A stretch of 64,000 nt of DNA from Bacteroides fragilis (lineage in GTDB: Bacteria; Bacteroidota; Bacteroidia; Bacteroidales; DTGW01), in assembly GCA_945889005.1 (NCBI GenBank), contig CAMDBI010000015.1:25362-89361 (forward strand), read 5' to 3'. Every line of letters begins with the position of its first letter. Position 1 is the first letter of the stretch. Below are positions 16,255-25,863 of this stretch, piece by piece. The notes under the pieces were generated by a model. That model saw only the letters and a list, made by a program, of their open reading frames with translations, did not search any database and was not told where the DNA came from. A program made the position numbers and the translations under genes.

Positions 16255-17367
16255 ATGGAAAATTTTATAGTATCGGCTCGTAAATATCGCCCTGCAACGT
16301 TCGACACAGTTGTAGGACAAGGATCAATTACGACCACGCTAAAAAATGCTATACGCAACAACCATTTGGCACAAGCATACTTGTTCTGTGGTCCTCGTGG
16401 AGTAGGAAAAACAACCTGTGCTCGTATTTTTGCCCGAACCATCAACTGTTTTAATCTTACCCCCGAACTTGAAGCCTGTGGACAATGCGAATCGTGCCTT
16501 TCATTTAGCCAATCGCGTTCGTACAATATACACGAGCTCGATGCTGCTTCGAACAACTCTGTAGAAGACATACGAACCCTTATAGATCAGGTTCGAATAC
16601 CGCCACAAGTAGGAAAATACAGTATATATATTATCGACGAGGTTCACATGTTGTCGAATCAGGCATTCAACGCCTTTCTCAAAACATTGGAAGAGCCTCC
16701 TCGCCATGCAGTGTTCATTTTAGCGACTACCGAAAAACACAAAATAATACCCACGATACTTTCGCGTTGTCAGATATTTGATTTTAACCGTATACAGATA
16801 GAAGATACCGTAAAACATCTAGAAGGTATTGCAAAAAAAGAAGGTGTAGCATTCGAAAACGATGCATTGACCATTATTGCCCAAAAATCGGATGGTGGTA
16901 TGCGCGATGCATTATCAATTTTCGACCAAATAGTAAGTTACTCGGGAAACAATATTACATACAAAGGCGTAATCGAAAACCTCAACATACTCGATTACGA
17001 TTACTTTTTCAAACTAACCGATGCTTTTTTGAAAGGAAATATTTCGGAATCGTTTCTTTTGTTTAATGAGATACTTACCGATGGTTTCGATGCGCATAAT
17101 TTCATCAATGGTCTCAGCAAACACTTACGCGATATACTAGTTTGTAAAGAACAAGTTACACTGCAATTGCTCGAAGTGGGTCAGAATATTAAAGAACGCT
17201 ACAAACAGCAATCGGCTAGTTGTCCGGCCGATTTTTTATTCGATGCCCTTGTTATTTGCAACCAATGCGATATTAATTTCAGACAAAGCAAGAGCCAACG
17301 CCTACATGTAGAACTCGCACTTGTTCAGCTTTGTAATATTCAGGCATTAAAAAAAAAAATGAGCTAG
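16255..17367 (+). CDS. dnaX: DNA polymerase III gamma subunit frame (dnaX)
   Basis: 370 residues in this frame, starting at ATG 16255 (MENFIVSARKYRPATFDTVVGQ); the track's earlier TTG is rejected. Clamp-loader ATPase: Walker A GPRGVGKT (about 45), four zinc-ligand cysteines in CFNLTPELEACGQCESC, Walker B IIDEVHML, sensor-1 ATTEKHKI and sensor-2 GGMRDALS. The frame ends two codons after an 11-A run (LKKKMS then TAG), and a -1 shift on that run leads straight into the tau tail (17349-17963). With one added A the frame from 16255 to 17963 has exactly 570 codons, 569 residues plus stop. Short product = gamma, long product = tau. Confidence 0.9.
   Translation: MENFIVSARKYRPATFDTVVGQGSITTTLKNAIRNNHLAQAYLFCGPRGVGKTTCARIFARTINCFNLTPELEACGQCESCLSFSQSRSYNIHELDAASNNSVEDIRTLIDQVRIPPQVGKYSIYIIDEVHMLSNQAFNAFLKTLEEPPRHAVFILATTEKHKIIPTILSRCQIFDFNRIQIEDTVKHLEGIAKKEGVAFENDALTIIAQKSDGGMRDALSIFDQIVSYSGNNITYKGVIENLNILDYDYFFKLTDAFLKGNISESFLLFNEILTDGFDAHNFINGLSKHLRDILVCKEQVTLQLLEVGQNIKERYKQQSASCPADFLFDALVICNQCDINFRQSKSQRLHVELALVQLCNIQALKKKMS
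17349..17359 (+). other. A11 slippery run in dnaX
   Basis: Eleven consecutive As (codons TTA AAA AAA AAA ATG) followed two codons later by the in-frame TAG at 17365. Addition of one A, or a -1 ribosomal slip, joins the gamma frame to the tau frame (KKKNELAAKSV...). Layout is like the A9 slippage site of Thermus thermophilus dnaX or the A AAA AAG site in E. coli. An assembly error in the homopolymer is the alternative. Confidence 0.6.
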
Positions 17368-17963
17368 CAGCCAAATCTGTTGCAGAAAAAGGCATACCCT
17401 ACCCCGAAAATTCAACCACTCCATCAAGCTCAGTATCGGGTCGTCCAATAACATCGACCACTACAGAAATAAAAAAGGTGGTAATGCCATCGTATTCTGT
17501 TAAAACTGCATTGGGATTGGCAACTTCAACACAAGAAAAAAAAGAAGATAAACCCTTACAAATCTCAAGTCAGGAAATTGAGAAACCCTCTGTAAATAAT
17601 GCATTCACAATTGATCACTTAAAAAGGGCATATTTACAGTTTGTTGAAACCATAAAAGATGATAAACCTAGAATGTACAACACACTTGTACAGATAACAC
17701 CTTCAATAAGTAATAACGATCAGATTTCACTTCTTTTTATCAACGAAAACCAACGCGACGACTTCGAAAGAACTGTTAAGAGCGATTTTGTATTGTTTCT
17801 CAGAAAAGAACTGAAAAATGGAAATGTAAATTTCGAGGCTCAGGTGACCGAACACGAAGTAAATAATTCGCCCTATACGGCCGAGGAAAAATACAAATAT
17901 TTTGTTCAGAAAAATCCGAATGTTGCAAAGTTTAGACAACAATTCAATCTAGATTTTGATTAA
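17349..17963 (+). CDS. dnaX: tau-specific C-terminal extension of DnaX (other frame)
   Basis: Reached from the gamma frame by slippage at the A11 run; without it, translation would need the internal ATG at 17478 or another start. The frame is open from the A run through 17963. Residues after the run are a low-complexity linker rich in S, T, P (YPENSTTPSSSVSGRPI), then a folded domain with IDHLKRAYLQFVETIKDDKPRMYNTLVQ and EKYKYFVQKNPNVAKFRQQFNLDFD, which matches the C-terminal domain of Bacteroidetes DnaX. In tau this region binds the polymerase core and helicase; here it is family knowledge, not shown. Confidence 0.7.
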   Translation, partial: KKKNELAAKSVAEKGIPYPENSTTPSSSVSGRPITSTTTEIKKVVMPSYSVKTALGLATSTQEKKEDKPLQISSQEIEKPSVNNAFTIDHLKRAYLQFVETIKDDKPRMYNTLVQITPSISNNDQISLLFINENQRDDFERTVKSDFVLFLRKELKNGNVNFEAQVTEHEVNNSPYTAEEKYKYFVQKNPNVAKFRQQFNLDFD

Positions 17964-18006
17964 AAACTCTAAGTTTCTGGCAAATAAAAGCCCCAAAACC
18001 GAAACG

Positions 18007-18035
18007 TTGAAAATTGAACTTTTTTGTTATCTTTA
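18007..18035 (+). promoter_or_regulatory. promoter of icd
   Basis: TTG (18007), 18 bases, TATCTTTA (18028-18035). Fits Bacteroidetes promoters with the last G replaced by A. ATG at 18072, leader about 30 bases. Supports the later start, since the track's 18024 start lies inside the promoter. Confidence 0.45.
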
Positions 18036-18071
18036 CTGTTAAGACGTTTTTTAAACCATAAAATCACAGCT

Positions 18072-19298
18072 ATGTCAGGACAAGCAATAACCATTTCAAA
18101 CGGCGTACTTAATGTACCAACAAACCCTATTATACCATTTATAGAAGGAGACGGAACAGGTCCAGATATTTGGGCTTCGTCGGTTCGAGTATTTGATGCT
18201 GCCGTAGAAAAAGCCTATCAAGGCAAACGAAAAATTGAATGGAAAGAAGTGTTAGCAGGTGAAAAATCGTTCAAAATCAATGGAGAATGGCTTCCACAAG
18301 AAACCATAGATATTATTAATAAATACTTAGTAGCCATCAAAGGTCCACTCACAACACCGGTTGGAGGAGGCATACGATCGCTCAATGTTGCCTTACGTCA
18401 AATACTCGATTTGTATGTTTGCTTACGACCGGTTCAGTACTACAATGGCGTTCCCTCGCCAGTAAAAGAGCCACACAAAACTGATATGGTTATCTTTCGC
18501 GAAAATACCGAGGACATCTATGCCGGAATCGAATGGATGGCTGGTACCGATGAAAACAAAAAAATTATCAACTTCCTGATAAAAGAAATGGGCGTTAATA
18601 AAATTCGTTTCCCCGAATCGTCATCCATCGGAATAAAACCAGTGTCGAAAGAAGGTACCGAAAGGCTTGTTAGAGCTGCTATAAAATACGCAATAGACCA
18701 CAACAAGCCCTCTGTAACTATTGTTCACAAAGGGAATATAATGAAATATACCGAAGGAGGCTTTCGCGACTGGGCTTATGCGCTTGCCAAAAGCGAATTT
18801 GGTGCAGTTGAAATCGACAATGGTCCTTGGTGCAAATTCCCAAACCCCCAAACCGGAAAAGAAATTATTATAAAAGATTCGATTGCCGACGCATTTCTTC
18901 AACAAATACTTCTTCGTCCTGCCGAATACTCTGTTGTTGCAACCTTGAACCTCAATGGCGACTATATTTCAGATGCTTTGGCAGCTATTGTCGGAGGAAT
19001 TGGAATAGCCCCCGGAGCAAATATCAACTATATTACCGGACACGCTATTTTTGAGGCAACGCATGGAACAGCTCCCAAATATGCTGGCAAAGACCAAGTA
19101 AACCCAGGTTCGGTTATCCTTTCGGGAGTAATGATGCTCGAATACATGGGCTGGCACGAAGCTGCCAAACTTATTGTAAAAGGTATAGAAGGTTCAATAT
19201 CAAAAAAACGAGTTACTTACGATTTCGAAAGACTTATGGAAGGTGCTACATTGCTCAAATGCTCCGAATTTGGAACAGAAATAATTAGTAATATGTAG
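18072..19298 (+). CDS. icd: isocitrate dehydrogenase (NADP-dependent)
   Basis: 408 residues from ATG 18072. Oxidatively decarboxylates isocitrate to 2-oxoglutarate in the TCA cycle. Motifs: [13 protein letters not shown] (substrate/NADP site), [13 protein letters not shown] with the serine that is phosphorylated in E. coli [38 protein letters not shown] and [18 protein letters not shown]. The dimeric bacterial type I form. The C-terminus is complete. Followed after 8 bases by trmH, so they may be co-transcribed. Confidence 0.95.
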   Translation: MSGQAITISNGVLNVPTNPIIPFIEGDGTGPDIWASSVRVFDAAVEKAYQGKRKIEWKEVLAGEKSFKINGEWLPQETIDIINKYLVAIKGPLTTPVGGGIRSLNVALRQILDLYVCLRPVQYYNGVPSPVKEPHKTDMVIFRENTEDIYAGIEWMAGTDENKKIINFLIKEMGVNKIRFPESSSIGIKPVSKEGTERLVRAAIKYAIDHNKPSVTIVHKGNIMKYTEGGFRDWAYALAKSEFGAVEIDNGPWCKFPNPQTGKEIIIKDSIADAFLQQILLRPAEYSVVATLNLNGDYISDALAAIVGGIGIAPGANINYITGHAIFEATHGTAPKYAGKDQVNPGSVILSGVMMLEYMGWHEAAKLIVKGIEGSISKKRVTYDFERLMEGATLLKCSEFGTEIISNM

Positions 19299-19306
19299 TT
19301 GTAATT

Positions 19307-19981
19307 ATGTACGAGCAAGAGATTTGCAACTATTTTGAAAATTTTCTGACCAACAATAGAATAGAAACTTTAAATCGAGTGCTTCAAAACCGTACTCGTT
19401 ATATTACTGTTGTATTGGAAGATATTTACCAATCGCAAAATGCAAGTGCCGTTATAAGAACCTGCGATTGTATGGGTATTCAAAATATTCATATCGTTGA
19501 AAAAATCAATCGATTTTGTATCAATGCCGATGTGCTCAGAGGTGCCAACAACTGGGTCGATATCGAAAAATACAAACAAACCGAAACAACAATAAAAAAA
19601 CTGAAGAATGAAGGTTACCGTATTGTAGCAACTTCGCCACATGGAGGAAGCAAAACACCCGAAAATATCGATCTGAATTCAGGAAAAATTGCATTGTTTT
19701 TTGGAACCGAACTAACAGGAATTTCAGATGCTGTAAAATCTGAAGCCGACGAATTTATTAGCATTCCCATGGTTGGATTTACCGAAAGCTTAAACATTTC
19801 GGTTAGTGCAGCCATTTTTTTATATACATTAACCACGAGACTGAGGCAAACGAATATCGACTGGCAATTGTCAGAAAAAGAATTCATTGAAGTGAAAACA
19901 AAATGGCTTCGAAATACTATTAAAAAAAGCGAACTGATTGAAGAACGATATAAATTAGAAAATAATTTATTGACATATTGA
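19307..19981 (+). CDS. trmH: tRNA (guanosine-2'-O-)-methyltransferase TrmH (SpoU family)
   Basis: 224 residues. Puts a 2'-O-methyl group on tRNA guanosine (position 18 in known TrmH). SPOUT motifs: motif 1 QNASAVIRTCDCMGI with the conserved Asn and Arg (about 44-58), motif 2 IALFFGTELTGIS (about 129-141), motif 3 IPMVGFTESLNISVSAAIFLY (about 153-173) forming the trefoil knot. The C-terminal helical tail (WLRNTIKKSELIEERY) is TrmH-typical and distinguishes it from RlmB. Eight bases after icd. Confidence 0.88.
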   Translation: MYEQEICNYFENFLTNNRIETLNRVLQNRTRYITVVLEDIYQSQNASAVIRTCDCMGIQNIHIVEKINRFCINADVLRGANNWVDIEKYKQTETTIKKLKNEGYRIVATSPHGGSKTPENIDLNSGKIALFFGTELTGISDAVKSEADEFISIPMVGFTESLNISVSAAIFLYTLTTRLRQTNIDWQLSEKEFIEVKTKWLRNTIKKSELIEERYKLENNLLTY

Positions 19982-20068
19982 ATGTAAGCTATTTGTTTTT
20001 ATAAAAAAAACCATTAGGTTTGTCTTAAGAAACTTTTAAATAAATATAAAAAAACTAAAAATTTTATT

Positions 20069-20076
20069 TATATTTG
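20069..20076 (+). promoter_or_regulatory. -7 box of the LytTR regulator
   Basis: TATATTTG, perfect TAnnTTTG, 34 bases before the ATG at 20111. No TTG 18-20 bases upstream. Confidence 0.3.
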
Positions 20077-20110
20077 ATAAAGAGGCAAAAAAACCTATAA
20101 CATTTACTCA

Positions 20111-20809
20111 ATGAATTGCATTATAATCGATGATGACAAACTTTCATTAAAGCTTATTGAGGAGTTTGTAAATAAAACAGAAAGTCTTAATCTTATTGGC
20201 ACCTTCGACAAGGCTTTAAGTGCGATTAATGCTATTAAACAAAACGACAATATAGATCTTATCTTTCTCGATATCGAAATGCCCGAAATGACCGGTATCG
20301 ATTTCATGGAAGCATTGCAAAATCCACCACAAATTATCGTTTGCTCTTCGAAAGATAAATATGCACTCAATGCATTCGATTACGATGTAACCGACTTCCT
20401 TCTGAAACCACCTACATATACTCGTTTCTTCAAAGCAATTGAAAAAGCTCAAAAGAAATTTCAAAAGGGAGCCCTAGGAAAAGACGAAATTTTTATAAAG
20501 AAAAACTCATCGCTGGTTCGTTTAAGATACGAAGAAATATTATTTGTCGAAGCGCTCGAAAACTATGTCATATTCAATACATTCAATGAGAAGTTTACCA
20601 TTCATTTTACCATGAAATCGGTCGAACAAAAACTTCCTACACAACGATTCTCGAGAGTACACCGTTCGTTTATCGTTAACACCAGCGCCATTAAAGAGAT
20701 TGAAGACAATGCTATACTTATAAAAACTACAGAAGGTATAAAGTCGATTCCTATTGGCAAATCGTACCGCGACAAACTCATGGACGATATAAATCTTATT
20801 GTAAAATAA
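20111..20809 (+). CDS. LytTR-family response regulator
   Basis: 232 residues. REC domain (about 1-115): DDDKLSLKLIEE acidic pocket, phosphoacceptor Asp in LIFLDIEMPEMTGIDF (about 55), T/S in VCSSKDK and lysine in FLLKPP. LytTR DNA-binding domain (about 130-232): IFIKKNSSLVRLRYEEILFVEALENYV, TIHFTMKSVEQKL, FSRVHRSFIVN and the IPIGKSYRDKL end. Typical LytTR partners are histidine kinases of the LytS or His_kinase type; none lies beside it, so the partner is encoded elsewhere. Binding sites unknown. Confidence 0.9.
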   Translation: MNCIIIDDDKLSLKLIEEFVNKTESLNLIGTFDKALSAINAIKQNDNIDLIFLDIEMPEMTGIDFMEALQNPPQIIVCSSKDKYALNAFDYDVTDFLLKPPTYTRFFKAIEKAQKKFQKGALGKDEIFIKKNSSLVRLRYEEILFVEALENYVIFNTFNEKFTIHFTMKSVEQKLPTQRFSRVHRSFIVNTSAIKEIEDNAILIKTTEGIKSIPIGKSYRDKLMDDINLIVK

Positions 20810-20856
20810 ACAGCTTCATTTTTTCTTTATATTTTTGCTTTCATTTTAATAAAAAC

Positions 20857-21741
20857 ATGAAACGAATCTTTATTTCCATTTTTATTCTTAGTTCACTTAT
20901 TAATTGTTCATTTTCTCAAACCCAAAACCTTTCAATAGAAAATGAATTAAATGCCTTATCGGATAGTATTTATAAACTCAAAATGGGTCCCGATTCTTTA
21001 AAAAAACAAATTTCCGATACCATTTATACCAAATTCTCTGAATTTTTGACAGATAGCAGTTCTTTCTATTTAAAATTTGCCAATTTTAAGCATATTGGCA
21101 TTACAAGCGCCCCCGATAATGCATTTCGACTAATACAATGGAATTATATTGAAAAAGATGGCACCGGGAAACATTTTGGAATTATTCAATTCAGACCTGG
21201 CAACAATGGGAAATGCTTGGTGGTTAAACTTTCTGAAACCCAACATGAGATTAACCGCGACGAACTTATATTGAAAAGAATGTCGCCACAACAATGGTAT
21301 GGAGCATTGTATTACAAAATAATACCTATAAAAAACAATAAAACAACCATATACACATTACTTGGCACTCGCTACAACAGTATATTTACCACATCAAAAG
21401 TAATTGAAACACTACAAATTAGAGACGATGGGAAAATTATTTTTGGTTACCCAATTTTAAATGTTGCAACCAAAAAAAATGTTAGAATGATTTTCGAATA
21501 CTCTAATAAAGCATCGATGGGTTTAAAATATTACGACAGCCAAAAAGCAATAGTATTTGATCATTTGGCACCCGACCAACCTTTACATACCAATATTTAC
21601 AAGTATTACGGTCCCGATTTTACTTACGATGCATTTAAAATGGAGAATAACAGTTGGGTTTTCTATTCGAACTACGATTTCAGACAACCCATAGAAGAAA
21701 TCAGAAAAGGCCCAAAACCGAAAATAATCCGAAGCAAGTGA
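20857..21741 (+). CDS. exported protein of unknown function
   Basis: 294 residues with a signal peptide (MKRIFISIFILSSLINCSFSQ, hydrophobic 4-16). The mature part is beta-rich; a segment FRLIQWNYIEKDGTGKHFGIIQF (about 91-113) and a C-terminal YDAFKMENNSWVFYSNYDF with many aromatics are seen in exported Bacteroidetes proteins of unknown function. LINCSFSQ contains a Cys that could be a lipobox, but with a weak match. It stops 3 bases before the convergent GH97 gene. I do not recognise a function. Confidence 0.65.
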   Translation: MKRIFISIFILSSLINCSFSQTQNLSIENELNALSDSIYKLKMGPDSLKKQISDTIYTKFSEFLTDSSSFYLKFANFKHIGITSAPDNAFRLIQWNYIEKDGTGKHFGIIQFRPGNNGKCLVVKLSETQHEINRDELILKRMSPQQWYGALYYKIIPIKNNKTTIYTLLGTRYNSIFTTSKVIETLQIRDDGKIIFGYPILNVATKKNVRMIFEYSNKASMGLKYYDSQKAIVFDHLAPDQPLHTNIYKYYGPDFTYDAFKMENNSWVFYSNYDFRQPIEEIRKGPKPKIIRSK

Positions 21742-21744
21742 GTT

Positions 21745-23751
21745 TTACTCAACTTGTTTGAGCTTAATTACAAAGCCTCCACCAGAAGCCATTTTCATAT
21801 TAAGCACTGTAATTTTATCGGCATTACGAGATTCTTTAACGAGTTTTCGAGCATCGATATTACAATCGGGTGCATCTTTCCAAATCTCGGCCTCATACAA
21901 TCTGTTGTATTCGAGAAAATTTAACTTAATATCGATTGTGCGCTCGGTCCAATTGGTCATGCCAGCCAAATACCAATCGGAGCCCGAACGGCGGGCAACT
22001 ACAATGTATTGACCTATTTCGCCATCGACAAACCGAGTATCGTCCCAGGTAGTAGGTACCATTTTCAGAAAATCGGTGCCAGGTTGGTTTCGGTAATTAA
22101 ACGGAGCATCGCACATAACCTGTAAAGCACTCTCGTAAATTACCATCATAGCCAGTTGAAAGCAACGTGTTCCCATTACCTGTGGAGCAGGTGCATCGAA
22201 ACCAACCACTTTGAAACTATCTTTCGTAGAATTAAGAAATCCTCCAGGGGTAAAATCCATTTCACCTCCCAACATTCGGGTATAAGGCAAAGTAACACAA
22301 TGCTCTGGGGTAACAAATTTGCTCCATTTATTAAATTCGTTACCCAAAACACCTTCGCGAGTAATCATGTTGGGGTATACGCGACTATAACCGGTTGGCA
22401 TCATTGCCCCATGGAAGTCGACTAATAGTCGGTGCTTCGCAGCCCTGTCGGCTACTTTATGATAAAAATTGACCATTGCCTGATCGTTACGGTTCATGTA
22501 ATCGATCTTTACACCTGCGACACCCCATTTCTCATATAACGAGAATGCTTCTTCCATTTGTTTTTCGGCATGTTTCCAATGCATCCAAAGAATAATTCCA
22601 ACATCCTTTGACTTCGCATAGCGAACAAGTTCGGGAATATCTATTTCGGGGTTCGATTTGGTTATATCGCTATTGGGATTTGGTGCTTTTTGTACTTTTG
22701 ATGTTGTATCGAACGGATTGCCATACCACATACAATCGACAATTTGATATTGCCAGTTCATTTCCGCAGCCAGATCGATATAATGCTTCATGGTTTCGGT
22801 ATTTGATCCTACCTTAAAATTTACTTCTGGTGCATATTTCCCACTCCACCACCAATCCCATGCAGCTTTCCCGGGCTTTATCCACGTGGGGTCTACAATC
22901 ATAGAACTGCTACATAAATTTTGTAAAATATCGGATTCGATAAACTTTCCAGGATTTTCGGCCAACATAAGTACCCGCCAGGGCGAATAACGTGGAGCAT
23001 TTGTAATTACGGCAAGGCTTGAATCGGAATAAAGTGGTGACAACTTCGAGTAAAAATTATAAGCCTTTGAAGTGTCTCGTTTAATGCACATTGCAGCCCA
23101 ATTCGATAACGAGGCCTCCATCATTGCTCCCCACCGGTTTTCGCCAAAGTTTATTAAAAGTGGTGTACCCAAAAGATCGTTATTCTTAATATCGCTAATT
23201 TTATATTGCAAAAATGGGCTTTCCTGTGCTTGTTCAAATGTATGCCACTTTGTAGCCCAAATTTCGTGATTGGCATTGAAATTCCAAACCGTATTTTCAT
23301 TCACTATATTGATTTTCAGCAACGATTCCTGATAAGGAAGATAATATTGCATCGCTATACCATCGTTGTACAACCTAAAAACCAGGTTTATATTCCTTCT
23401 CAATCGTGTTTTTTCTTTGTATCGAGCTGTAATTTCTGTAAAATTATCTTTTACTGTTTTTCTTTTGCCCCAAACACGTTCCCAGCTTTCGTTTTCTTCA
23501 AAAGAGTTCCAGTATATAAATTCTAAACTATCGAAAATACTTGGCGAATCTTTAAAATCGAGCGAAAAACTAGCACTATCGACAATGTTTTTTTTCTTGA
23601 AATCTATCGAATAATAAATTTTCCCTGCTATACTGTCAGTTTTATGAACTCTTAAACAAATCCTTTTGTCGGGCGAATAAACTACAGCTTCTTCGATAGA
23701 AAACAATTGCGGAGAAATCAAAAACAAAAATAATATCCAAATATTACGCAT
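21745..23751 (-). CDS. glycoside hydrolase family 97 (alpha-glucosidase/alpha-galactosidase type)
   Basis: 668 residues from ATG 23751; the track's 23781 start is a non-ATG upstream. Signal peptide (MRNIWILFLFLISPQLFS), so it acts in the periplasm or outside. N-terminal beta-super-sandwich, then a TIM barrel with WIKPGKAAWDWWW, YQIVDCMWYG and GVAGVKIDYMNRNDQAM, and DFHGAMMPTGYSRVYPN. An Asp sits at about 417 in VKIDYMN, where the retaining GH97 subgroup (BtGH97b, Asp415) has its nucleophile; TREGVLGNE holds candidate acid/base glutamates (about 466 and 472). I therefore favour a retaining enzyme. No SusC/D genes are nearby. Activity (gluco- or galacto-) cannot be told. Confidence 0.88.
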   Translation of the reverse strand: MRNIWILFLFLISPQLFSIEEAVVYSPDKRICLRVHKTDSIAGKIYYSIDFKKKNIVDSASFSLDFKDSPSIFDSLEFIYWNSFEENESWERVWGKRKTVKDNFTEITARYKEKTRLRRNINLVFRLYNDGIAMQYYLPYQESLLKINIVNENTVWNFNANHEIWATKWHTFEQAQESPFLQYKISDIKNNDLLGTPLLINFGENRWGAMMEASLSNWAAMCIKRDTSKAYNFYSKLSPLYSDSSLAVITNAPRYSPWRVLMLAENPGKFIESDILQNLCSSSMIVDPTWIKPGKAAWDWWWSGKYAPEVNFKVGSNTETMKHYIDLAAEMNWQYQIVDCMWYGNPFDTTSKVQKAPNPNSDITKSNPEIDIPELVRYAKSKDVGIILWMHWKHAEKQMEEAFSLYEKWGVAGVKIDYMNRNDQAMVNFYHKVADRAAKHRLLVDFHGAMMPTGYSRVYPNMITREGVLGNEFNKWSKFVTPEHCVTLPYTRMLGGEMDFTPGGFLNSTKDSFKVVGFDAPAPQVMGTRCFQLAMMVIYESALQVMCDAPFNYRNQPGTDFLKMVPTTWDDTRFVDGEIGQYIVVARRSGSDWYLAGMTNWTERTIDIKLNFLEYNRLYEAEIWKDAPDCNIDARKLVKESRNADKITVLNMKMASGGGFVIKLKQVE

Positions 23752-23778
23752 AATCCAATAGTTTTTAAAACCAAATGC

Positions 23779-23840
23779 CAAATGTATAAAAAGATTGAGA
23801 TATAATTTGAAAGGTCAATATCTGTTTTTTTCTAAATTTG
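23779..23840. promoter_or_regulatory. divergent promoter region between GH97 and the exported-protein gene
   Basis: Minus strand: -7 box TACATTTG (plus coordinates 23779-23786) for GH97. Plus strand: TTG 23807, then TAAATTTG at 23833-23840 (spacing 23) for the gene starting at 23860. Spacings are looser than the consensus. Confidence 0.3.
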
Positions 23841-23859
23841 TATTTTAATACTATTTCTT

Positions 23860-24726
23860 ATGTCAAAACATTTTTACATAGTAACTGTAATCATTACTAT
23901 TTTAAACACCACTGCTTATAGTCAGAAAATTGCGCCGAGCCTTACCAATCTTATAGTCTTAAATAATAAAATAACGAATGAAATTGAAGAAACTTCCGGA
24001 TTAATTCTATTCGACAATATGCTATGGACATTCAACGATAGTGGCGGTGAGGCATGTTTATTTGCACTTAATAGATACAGTCATGCTATTGAAAGGAAAG
24101 TGTATATCGACAATGCCCAAAATATAGACTGGGAGGATATTACACAAGACGATAATTTCATATATATTGGAGATGTTGGCGACAACAAAGGAGCTCGTCA
24201 GGAACTACACATTTACAAAGTCAATAAAGAATATTTGCTCGACAAATCAAATAAAAAAGTTTCTTCCGAACTAATCACTTTCTCGTACAACGACAAACGT
24301 AAACCTCTGAAATTGAGCAATTCTGCTTACGATTGCGAAGCCATAATTGCATCGAACGATAGTATATTTTTATTTACCAAGAACTGGGTACATTCCAAAA
24401 GCGACATTTATGGTTTTCCTACAAAACAAGGAAAATATTCAATTGAAAGAATAAAACGTATCGATAGCGAAGGTTTAATTACAGGAGCCTGTATATCGCC
24501 CGACAAACAATATGTTTTTTTAATTGCCTATGCCGATTACACGCCTTATATGCTTTGTTTAGATTACTCGAACTTTAAAATCATTGGTCGGTATGAATAT
24601 CCTCAATATGCAGGATACCAAACCGAGGCTGTTTGCTTTGCCGGAAAAGATACTATATTGATAAGTTCCGAAAAAACTGCCGTAAAACCTATTTCAATTT
24701 TAAGAACTATAATTGAAAATAAATAA
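23860..24726 (+). CDS. exported beta-propeller-like protein, unknown function
   Basis: 288 residues, signal peptide ending TTAYSQ. The mature part repeats four-stranded patterns with ETSGLILFDNMLWTFNDSGG, IDWEDITQDDNFIYIGDVGDNKGAR, YDCEAIIASNDSIFLFTKNW and GLITGACISPDKQYVFLIAY: NHL/beta-propeller style blades with acidic metal-like loops. This pattern occurs in exported Bacteroidetes proteins and could bind a ligand or a polyphosphate-like substrate, but no function can be inferred. Stops 4 bases before the convergent ABC permease gene. Confidence 0.65.
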   Translation: MSKHFYIVTVIITILNTTAYSQKIAPSLTNLIVLNNKITNEIEETSGLILFDNMLWTFNDSGGEACLFALNRYSHAIERKVYIDNAQNIDWEDITQDDNFIYIGDVGDNKGARQELHIYKVNKEYLLDKSNKKVSSELITFSYNDKRKPLKLSNSAYDCEAIIASNDSIFLFTKNWVHSKSDIYGFPTKQGKYSIERIKRIDSEGLITGACISPDKQYVFLIAYADYTPYMLCLDYSNFKIIGRYEYPQYAGYQTEAVCFAGKDTILISSEKTAVKPISILRTIIENK

Positions 24727-24730
24727 TATG

Positions 24731-25852
24731 CTATGTTGTTTTACGGTATTGGGTTACAGCCAATGTCATTACTACAATACCAAAAACAAACATAGAAATT
24801 ATCTCAGTTTTTATATCCATAAACGACGACCCTTTGAGCAGTATCATTCGTACACATTTCATAAAATAAAATACGGGGTTTAACAAATCGACGTATTGCC
24901 CCCATTTGGGCATGGTTTCGACCGAAGTAAAAATGCCACTCATCATTACACATACCATCATTACAAAAAATGTAATAAACATGGCTTGTTGCTGGGTGTT
25001 GGTTACAGTTGAGATTAACAATCCCAAGCCCAAAACTATTACAAGATATATGCCTGCTGCCAAATACAGCAAAGGTAAACTTCCTACTATAGGAATATCG
25101 TAAACCAATTTTCCAAAGCCTAAGCCTAAACTAAATTCGATCAATGCCAAAATCCAGAAAGGGACTAATTTGCCAATAATAAATTCATATTTTCTAATTG
25201 GCGTAACATTTATTTGTTCAATGGTCCCCATCTCCTTCTCTCGTACAAGATTCAATGCAGCCAAAAACATTCCTATCATGGTTACCAAAATAACCAATAT
25301 TGCCGGCACCATATACGACGTATAATTTAGCTCGGTATTGTACCAAAATGCCGGTATAACAGATATTCTCTGTTGCTGAATACTTGTAATGCTTTTACCC
25401 AAATGCTCTACTACAATATCCTTGTTGAAATCCAAGATAATATTGGCTAAGTAGGCTGCCGAAATAGCAGCGGTTGTACCATTTATTGCATTGACCGATA
25501 GTTGAACCTTGGCACTATTGTCGCGTACAAGCTGACGTTCGAAATTGTTGGGAATATTGACAATCAAGTCTATTTCCCCATTGTCGAGCAATCGAAGGGC
25601 TTCGTTGTAGCTACTAACCTGATATTCTACTTTATAAAAATTGGTTCCTTCGAATTTCTCAATCATTTTTCGTGATGTAGCCGACAAGTCTAAATCCACA
25701 ACAGCCATCTTTAAGTGTTTGATTTCCAATGTTGCAGCATTTACAATTATGATGAGTTGAACAATTGGTACAACAAATAAAATTGGAATTGAAATTTTAT
25801 TTCTAAAAATTTGCAAAAATTCTTTTCTAATAATTGTAAGTATTGTTCTCAT
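24731..25852 (-). CDS. ABC-2 type efflux permease (YbhR-like)
   Basis: 373 residues from ATG 25852; the track start at 25936 is inside the repeat region. Topology: one N-terminal membrane segment (IPILFVVPIVQLIIIV), a periplasmic domain about 45-165 and five C-terminal segments, e.g. TSYMVPAILVILVTMIGMFLA, with LVREKEMGTIEQINVTP, the coupling motif of ABC-2 permeases. Exports substrate through the inner membrane with the other permease gene and two ATPase genes to the right. Last gene of the operon; probable heterodimer with the permease at 25929-27035. Confidence 0.9.
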   Translation of the reverse strand: MRTILTIIRKEFLQIFRNKISIPILFVVPIVQLIIIVNAATLEIKHLKMAVVDLDLSATSRKMIEKFEGTNFYKVEYQVSSYNEALRLLDNGEIDLIVNIPNNFERQLVRDNSAKVQLSVNAINGTTAAISAAYLANIILDFNKDIVVEHLGKSITSIQQQRISVIPAFWYNTELNYTSYMVPAILVILVTMIGMFLAALNLVREKEMGTIEQINVTPIRKYEFIIGKLVPFWILALIEFSLGLGFGKLVYDIPIVGSLPLLYLAAGIYLVIVLGLGLLISTVTNTQQQAMFITFFVMMVCVMMSGIFTSVETMPKWGQYVDLLNPVFYFMKCVRMILLKGSSFMDIKTEIISMFVFGIVVMTLAVTQYRKTT

Positions 25853-25863
25853 TTGTAAATTAA

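Noticed and set aside
17349-17963. dnaX tail as a pseudogene fragment
   Set aside because: The frame is open and joins to the gamma frame by one added A, with normal tau-like sequence; slippage or a homopolymer error is more likely.
23860-24726. Type IX secretion target
   Set aside because: No C-terminal sorting domain seen at the end of the protein.
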